64,000 nucleotides of DNA from positions 13,950,001-14,014,000 of the forward strand of contig JAYKYS010000012.1 in the NCBI GenBank assembly GCA_036924285.1. The letters run 5' to 3'. Each line of letters opens with the position of its first letter. The first letter of the stretch is position 1. Below, in pieces: positions 56,525-64,000 of this stretch. The notes beneath the pieces are model-generated. The model had not been told where the DNA came from and searched no databases. It was given only the letters and a program-made list of their open reading frames with translations. A program made the translations under genes and the position numbers. The DNA comes from Asterella californica. Lineage: Eukaryota; Streptophyta; Marchantiopsida; Marchantiales; Aytoniaceae.

Positions 56525-59500
56525 TGGGTCTGGAGATAAGAAATAGTCTTAATAATAATAATATGTAAGTGGTACATACTTTCTATTGTTTTTTATGGTT
56601 TGTTTGACATAGAGCAGATTGACATAACAAATGTTTACCATGAGTTGGTAATAACACATCTTGATATAGTATGAGAAGTTTAGTGTTTCAAGACATATTT
56701 ATATAACTTTTAGCTTAAGTTACGTTAATAATTCAACTTGTTCATTTTTTGTGACCTTTGATATTGTCAAAGACTTCACTTTGTATAGTTGGTGTCATCC
56801 ATGCACCTTATATTATTTTAGGTTATAATTTTATCTTGTAGTTGCATCTTAATGGTGATATTTTTTTGTTTTTTGTCTGTAGTTGTCTTTGAGAGCTCAA
56901 TTAACAACCACCATTTTCACTATTGAGATTTCTTGTGTACGATGTCTCTCAGTCTCCAAGTATATTATAGTACATTTTCAAGCTTTGGTTATACTTAGTA
57001 AGTAGTCTTGAGATCCAATTAGGTGAGAGTGTGGTCATACAAGAAACTGTAACTTCTTGATCAATAGAATATAGAGTTGTTTCTACTCAAGAAATTTGAC
57101 ATTATTGTATTGTGTGTCATTGTTAAAATCAAATTATTTGTTGTAGAAGTGGTTCATTGTCGTAAAATTGGACTCTATTGTAGATTTTTATTGCATCTTG
57201 ACACCCATATGTATTTCAATATCTCGATGTGATATTTGTATCTTACATGTTGATGTGCTATGGAGAATAGAACTCGTTTAGTCCTTATATTTTCATTCTC
57301 TAATTAGTTTTTCATTCGTATTCTTTGTGTATTGTAGATAAACACTCCTTTATTCGATATTTGGTGCTTCACTTTGTTGTCAAGTTTATGACTTAATTAA
57401 TAAACTCTCCAATCTTTATTACCTTTTGACTGTTACATATGCCCAAACTTAAGATTATACTTTATACATACTACTGTAAGATGTATTCTTTACAGGTTTC
57501 ATTCGTTTCTTAACACTTATGCACTTACTTATATGCTCATTATATGCATGCTACTCCATTTATCTATTGCACGTCTCGAGATGAATGTTGTCAAAGAGAT
57601 TCTGATATCTAGATATGTCTGATTCTTACAACATTTGACCTTGAAAGATTTGAGATATTTGTAACAGCCTTAGAGACCATACGATGCGAGAGTATCGACA
57701 CATCTCTTAAAACTAACAACAATGTCATATGTAGTCTATTCCTCTTGTTGACCTCTTTGTGTACTCACCTTCATGACATGCTCTCTTAGCTAGACGGCAT
57801 CACAACTTGTTGGAGAAAAGCTATAATAATTTGTTTCTTTATTTAACATTGTTGAAAATGTGCATGATGCAATTGCATACGCATATAGTAGAGCATGATC
57901 TATTTTGTAATTGAAAGATTTATATTTAATTTCTTCAAGGTACTGATAGCTTTTCATCTCTATAACTTTAAAAATTAATTATATTTACATTCAAATTCAA
58001 TATAAATAAACCTCAAATTTATATATTTATAATAATAACATGATATAATGCATAAATTTCTCCAAGAATTACTTACATTCTTTTTTTGATAACCAAAAAA
58101 TTCTTGAAAACTTTCATCTAATAATTTTGAATTACATTTTTGTCGAAACGGACAAACCTCTACTGTATTAGGGTCATGCTATACAGAACTAAATACTAGT
58201 ATTGATCTTTAGATGTTTTGTATCAAATCAGAATCAATACTTGGTTCATAAGTTTAAACTTCTAACTTTCTAGACTTGAGATTCATATGTACTTAATCAG
58301 TAGGACTTTATAAAACATTTTCCAAATTCAGATGTTGATCCAAGAAGATCTAACAATTCTTTTGATCAACGATATCCTGCAATTTGACTTTAGAATTAAA
58401 ATCAGGAAACTAACCCGAGCACATGTGGTTTGCTTCATGGTACCGACCTTGTACATCTATATCATTCCAACTCATTTTGGGAGGGTATGCATTTGCTCGA
58501 GAATCGTAATAACCATCACACTATTCTTTTAGACAGAAAAAGATGTGCTTGGCATTTGGTACAAGAAAACATAGTGAATAATTATTGAGGGACATGGGAG
58601 TGAACATCCAAGCAGAAGATCACAATATATTTTCATTTTTATAAATGTAATAATTAGCTAAATATGCATGCAAAATCGACTTTAGAGAACTCTTGTTCGC
58701 TTGCTGTTAAACTCAAAAATCATATATATTAAAAGAAAATCTTATACCTATAGTTAGCTAAGCTTCTGCATAGCAGAAACTTTTCGCCTTTCTCAAGCTT
58801 TTCTCAAGAAACTACGCAAATCGATAGAAGAGAGAACGGTGACGTGTCTAACAGCAACACTGTGCTGGCCGGGCAGCTACCGTATAGGCCCTTTTTCATG
58901 CGAACAGTTGCCGAAGCTGGTGAAACAAAATGACAAAACTAGTCAAAGAAACAATCCAAGGAAATATGATTCACTTGCAGAGCCTGGAGCGCCCATCTTC
59001 CAGGCTCCCGACTGTCCTGACTCCTGGGTGAGTCAGACTAGTGTAGGGTAGGTTCGTGGTTCGGTTCCCCGTAAATTGATAGGGCTCAAGGGCGGGTTTA
59101 AATTTTAAGATGTAAGCAGGTGCAGCGTTCGTAGTACACTCCCATTCGAATGACTGATAGGCATCCTGTTGCAGCGACCGCGGGCCGAGGGCCACAGGCT
59201 ACACGTCGTTTTCTTGTAGGCAACGGATGTCGGGCGTGTAGTGGCAGCTTGAATGATTATCGGAGGTTGATGGGATGGAACGACGTCATACTGATGCGGT
59301 CACGCTGGATGATTCCGGTTAGAAACCGCCGAACATTTCGAGATACCGTCAGCCACTGAAATTCCACACTCGGGGATAATTCAAAGAATCGGATAAAGTT
59401 GGGCGAGAAGTGCGATTTCATGCACAAAACTTCTCAGAGTAGTAATTGGAATACGTGGTTCGTCGATCATCTCGTCTCTGAGGTATGGCTATGCTCAAAT

Positions 59501-61109
59501 GAACCACGTTGTTGGAGATTACAGAGGATATACTACGGACTCCTCGTCCGTGGTCACACATGTGAAGAGACTGCTCTCTACATACAATCTCGACCTCATC
59601 TGACAAAGAAGTACGAGTGAAGGACCATGTGATGTGAAATGAGAGATGTGAAATGTTATTAAACTTGACCATCGGCAGAAGGTCGGTAAGAGTTTCGCAT
59701 ATTCACTTCTGAAGATCACTGCGTAGGTCCAGTTCAAACAACATAAATTTTGTGCTGTAGATCAGCAATAATCTCCTTGCCAGTGCCTTCGAGTTTTGTG
59801 GGAAACAAGCAGAGAAGGTTCAGAACAGTACCTGATATTCGTACCTATGTCGGACGTTTGTAGAGAACATAAATATTCACATGCACGCGTCTCTCTCTGA
59901 GAATTACTTCCATGTGCAGTTCTACAGTGATCAAGCAGAAGCGCTTGACGAGCTTTTCTGTAGTCTTTCCGTGGAACGAACCGATGACTCAACGGACAAC
60001 GGAGGAAGAAGCACTGACATGTTGGCTACTTATCTCTATATAAAATTGGCCTCCATACTGGAAACGAAAGAGATATCAGGATAATACGAAACCTGATCAC
60101 CGAGCTGAAGACTGGCAGTAGCATTCATTCTTTACTGGTACCCTGAGGGAATGTGGAAAGAATCGACACACCAGTATGCAATCTTCAATGTCCGTAGGCT
60201 GAACCGCATCTGAACAGAGTAACGAATGTATTGGAGTATTTCCGGTAATTGGAGTATTGCCGTTACCGGAGCATTACATCGATTCTCAGCGTGCAATGAA
60301 GGAATCCCACTACGGAGTCCGTACAGCAAGAGGATCCGCAATTCCCTTGCATCGTATAGGACTTTTAACGTAAGGCCTGGATACCGGCTGTAATACTGTT
60401 TCAAGATTCATCTTGACGGCAGGAAGTATGACAAAGGTGGACACTGGAGGGTACACGAACGGAGAAAGCAAAATACTGGACGTTCAGTTCTGGAGAGTGG
60501 TGGAGTAAGATGGAAACAGAAAACTGCAGAAGTAGTGAAGTGTTAACCCTACCTTTCGCCAGAAAAGAACTTGCAGAAGTTTGTAAACTTTAAACCTAGT
60601 TGGTACATGACAAAAGATCAAGACATAACGTGCAAAGTTTCGCATTCTTATGTTCACTGGACATGGACGGCATCATCAGTGTAACGTGCCGCGTACAGTG
60701 AATGCAATCACAGTCAGAGTGACATTCTGTGCAACAATGTCTTCTACGGTGATATCAAAGATGCGACCTACAAAATAGTAAATAGACGATGTTCCACCAA
60801 ACGCGTACGGTGGACAAAAAGCAGGAGAGATAGCATGCCCTTCCAGTAACGTTCATGACGCATGAACGGGAGCACGAATGCAGCTAAGGGAAAACTTTTA
60901 CGTTTAGTCGTGCGCCTGCGACAACACTAGAAGGGGTGTCTAAGAAGCAGTAATCTGGCAAGGCTCTCCCATATGCACTTTTCAAGGTCCTGTAGATACT
61001 TTCGACATGATCAAGTAAAGGAAAAACACCGTTTCTTTCACTTTCAGGGCCCTTGGACCTTGCCATCAGACGGACCGATCATAGTTAACCCGAATAGTGA
61101 CTTGCTCTC
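56525..61109. other. Intergenic DNA between divergent NUFIP and ABCD genes
   Basis: 56.5-58.8 kb is AT-rich without features. 58.8-61.1 kb is more balanced and leads into the ABCD gene. It holds a B-box-like GTGGTTCGGTTCCCC near 59055, which may be old SINE sequence, and a short local repeat near 60229-60275 (TTGGAGTATTTCCGGTAA, then TTGGAGTATTGCCGTTAC). No other gene is recognised. Confidence 0.4.
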
Positions 61110-64000
61110 ATGCTCCCTCGCATGGAGCCCTCATTCTATGCATCACTTCTTCAGGATGGGGGTTTATCCGAGGATGAAAACTCGAGCAACGGTTCAACTC
61201 CTCAGTCTCAATCATCTTCATCTCGATCATCTTCTGCTTCCTCACAGGTTTGCATAGTCAGACGTTGCATCAAACTTCAAATAATGATTGTCAGATCGCA
61301 ATTTAAATACCAGATATATTGGGTGCACACAACCAGTTTTGACTAATCTTTGGATTGCTTCTGTTTCCAACATTGGACCCCATGACTGCAGCAAGAACTG
61401 GGGTCAGATTTTAAGATCCTGGTTAGAAGATTCTATAATGTGGCTATCCCGTATTGGTATTCTGAGGATAAAGTGCAAGCAAGGCTGCGTCTGGCCGTTG
61501 TATTTATTCTCACACTTGCTACCACGGGGATCAGCGTTGGCTTCAGTTTCTTGAGCAGAGACTTCTATAACGCCCTTGCCAGTAAGTAGTTGTAGACCTC
61601 CCGTAACACGAGTTTACAAGGAGTATTCACGTCGTTATCCTAAGAGTTGCGCTGCAATTCATCACAAAATTTAGCTCTGCTTCCGTCAATCTTTGTAACA
61701 TCGAGAACAAGGGCCGTCTATTTGGTCAGCAGGATGTAACCGGAAATGAACTTGAAAAGTTTAGGATTTAGGGTGAAGAATCCTCAGAGTCCAAGCTTTT
61801 GTGTTACCAGCAGTAACCACCGTGATTTCATCCGGATCCAGACAAGGAACAACGCCAGTTCAAAACGCAGCTGATCTACTACATGGTAGCATTTGTCGCA
61901 GGGATACCGGTAATAACTCACAGACCTCTCGAACCGATTTCTGAACTTTTGCAGTCACTTGCTCATCATGTGTCAGGGGTTTCGTACCTCCCCACAAATC
62001 TGTAGCTCTCAGTCACAAGGTCTTTGCCAAGTCACAGTAACATCCAGTACTTGGTTGACGTAAAGGAGGATCATGAGGGAATTGTTTGCCAGCCTTCTCC
62101 ATAAAGAGATACTGATGGCTTTTGACAGGTGTTTGTTATTAGAGATTACATGAAGGAGTTGCTCGCAGTCCGCTGGCGGTCATGGATGACGAAATATTAT
62201 CTCAATTCCTACTTCGAAGATCGTAAATTTTACAGTATAGAGGCACAATCTTTAATCGACAATCCGGACCAGCGTATCGTTCATGATGTCACTTTATTCA
62301 CATCAACTGCGTTGGCTTTTGCTTTAGCTGTATTCAACGCTGTAGTGGATCTCCTATCTTTCGCCGGCATTCTCTACAGCATATATCCCCCTTTGTTTAT
62401 GGTGCTCATTGCATACTCCCTGGTTGGCACAATCATGAGTGTGTTGTTGGGAAAGGTACCAGTTTTCTCATCTTTATCGGAACTAATTGAACTGTAGCTC
62501 TACATAGACTGTCGTTAATATGTGCATTTTACCATATATCACGTCTGAAGCTTCAGGTTTCAAGAACCTCTATATAACGTTGCTCAGAGAGGAGTTGTTC
62601 TTTGCTTCTGTAACATCAAGTCTACTTACATCAAGTCTGTTACCCTGTACAAGTCACCGTGGTGGCATTGTGAGAGATCTCCCGAAGTATAGATACTTGA
62701 GCATAAACGTTGGTGTTGATCAGAATGTTGGTCCGTGATCGGATGCAGAGTTTGGTTGGCCTCAACTTCATTCAGGAAAAACGAGATGCAGACTTCCGCT
62801 ATCATCTAGTACGTGTGAGAGAGAATGCAGAATCTATTGCTTTCTATGGAGGGGAGCAGAGTGAGATCCGCCTTCTACTGCGTTGTTTCGAGCAGTCCCT
62901 GGACAACTTATATGTACGGATCTTTCTTTGTTGGTAATTGAGCCCTTCAGAACTTTAACTCGAGCATGTTGTCATTTGTGGTTTTGTCTACGAATAGAAT
63001 ATGGTTTTAGTACGGTTGAATAAGAGCTGAGCGTTTATTAACGTATTCTGAAGGGCCTGAAAAAACCCTTGTAGTTGTGTCTACCACCATCCCCATATCT
63101 TGACCTGAAAATACTTAACTATATGACAGACCTCTTCTGAAGGCTTAAGTCGAACATGTGATGCCTCTCTCTCTGCTCCTGCGTCCAGGCAGTTCTGTGA
63201 AGTATCCACTAGAGAGCTTCTCCTTTTCAAATCAACTGCCTTTGCTGACATGAGAAGGACAGGACTAACTGAACATGAACCGCTCCAATATGGAACCATC
63301 TGTGGGACGAAGAAAAAGAGGTCAGGGAGATGTGATGATTTCCAGTCTTCGTCCCCTCAGATAAACGTTTCCTGTCATAGCTATCACCAGGTCGGATTCT
63401 GATATAAATCCTTGTCCTCGCTGGCCAGAAACTGATCAAAGTGTCGAGAAACTTGAACTTCTTCACAAGTGGATATCGATATTTCATCCAGCTTCTACCG
63501 GCCGCAGTAGTTGCACCTTTGTACTTCAGAGGAGAGATTGATTTTGGCATCATCAATCAGTCCTTTTCGGCATTTGATCATATATTGGGGGATCTGTCAT
63601 TGATCGTTTATCAGTTCCAATCAATTACTGCTTTCTCGGCCGTTGTTGATCGTTTAGGCAAGTATCCCATTATTTAAGTCTCTATCAGTCAAGACCTGCA
63701 GTTGGCTATATAAATCCTGTTTGTCATACTGCTACATGTGATGTCGGTTTTGAATACCTTTTGCGATGATGCTTGTACGTTATAATGGACTAAGAGTTCT
63801 TCTCACGCGCCATGTGACAGGCGAGTTCAATGGCGTCCTGAACAGACTGCACAGGGACTATGTAGGACCAGACCATACCGAAAGTTTGATGGCTGGAACT
63901 CGCCCAAAAATAAACAAGATTAACGTCAAGCGTTCTGATGGTCAGAGTATACCATTACTTGCCATTGAGCACTTGACCTTGCTCACTCCAAGCTACACTA
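61110..64000 (+). CDS. ABCD2: ABC transporter subfamily D, ABCD2-like, membrane domain (3' part off the window)
   Basis: Exons: 61110-61247, 61392-61581, 61842-61909, 62129-62455, 62749-62913, 63429-63657 and 63821-beyond 64000. Phases are continuous through all six junctions and give about 432 residues so far. Residues 1-46 are a Ser-rich N-terminus (SQSSSSRSSSASS) without an obvious transit peptide; an in-frame TGA at 61098 supports this start. The membrane domain follows: LATTGISVGFSFLSRDFYNA, FVIRDYMKELLAVRWRSW, SLIDNPDQRIVHD, FNAVVDLLSF, YPPLFMVLIAYSLVG, RVRENAESIAFYGGE, ASRNL-type SRNLNFF and the EAA-like segment INQSFSAFDHILGDLSLIVY. These match plant ABCD2, an SbmA/peroxisomal-type half transporter. 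The nucleotide-binding domain (Walker A, signature, Walker B) lies beyond the window. The sixth intron uses a GC donor. The substrate is unknown from sequence. Confidence 0.92.
63657..63663 (+). other. Non-canonical GC splice donor in the ABCD gene
   Basis: The exon ends ...CGTTTAG and the intron begins GCAAGT; the acceptor is ...GTGACAG at 63820. Joining gives Leu-Gly-Glu-Phe across the junction, in keeping with ABCD2 relatives (DRLGEF). No GT donor nearby preserves the frame. Confidence 0.8.

Noticed and set aside
59040..59110. tRNA-like B-box GTGGTTCGGTTCCCC
   Set aside because: No matching A-box at the right distance and no tRNA cloverleaf; at most an old SINE fragment.

Overview
This window is nuclear DNA of a green-lineage eukaryote. 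The evidence is two intron-split genes of plant type, plus Ty3/Gypsy, Copia, TRIM, SINE, hAT-MITE and HUH-type transposon remains. A non-seed land plant (bryophyte grade) or a streptophyte alga is my best guess, from the cytosine-methyltransferase motifs inside a Gypsy remnant and the HUH-Rep element. This is inference, not proof.

Layout. 1-1720: minus-strand Ty3/Gypsy remnant with protease-region, C5-methyltransferase-like and reverse-transcriptase pieces, cut by the window edge. 5294-14861: a two-unit tandem TRIM-like element whose first unit is split by a young 8.5 kb Gypsy element (5613-14122, two 1281 bp LTRs). 14862-23.5 kb: gene-free, with a hAT-type MITE (19477-19902) and tRNA-derived SINEs. 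23.5-38.9 kb: a zone of long inverted repeats, a fold-back MITE, hairpin-ended repeats, more SINEs, and a relic of an HUH/Rep endonuclease gene (about 35.5-37.15 kb, Replitron-like) bracketed by two direct copies of a 28-base palindrome. 42.0-48.14 kb: a minus-strand Copia whose 5' LTR is split by a decayed chromodomain Gypsy (43793-48073, TSD GTAAC). That Gypsy carries an inverted integrase segment.

The right end holds the host genes. A NUFIP1-family gene lies on the minus strand (55577 down to 50662, five coding exons, about 562 codons). It is inferred to act in box C/D snoRNP assembly. A plastid/peroxisomal-type ABC transporter of subfamily D (ABCD2-like) lies on the plus strand from 61110 and runs off the window end; seven exons cover the membrane domain. 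About 5.5 kb of non-coding DNA separates their divergent 5' ends.

The genes do not form an operon. Most of the biology here is a layered record of transposon insertion: Gypsy into TRIM, and Gypsy into Copia. In addition, a rolling-circle-type element and its apparent non-autonomous relatives share a terminal stem-loop. All exon boundaries were set by eye from splice sites, reading-frame continuity and remembered family motifs. No search was run.
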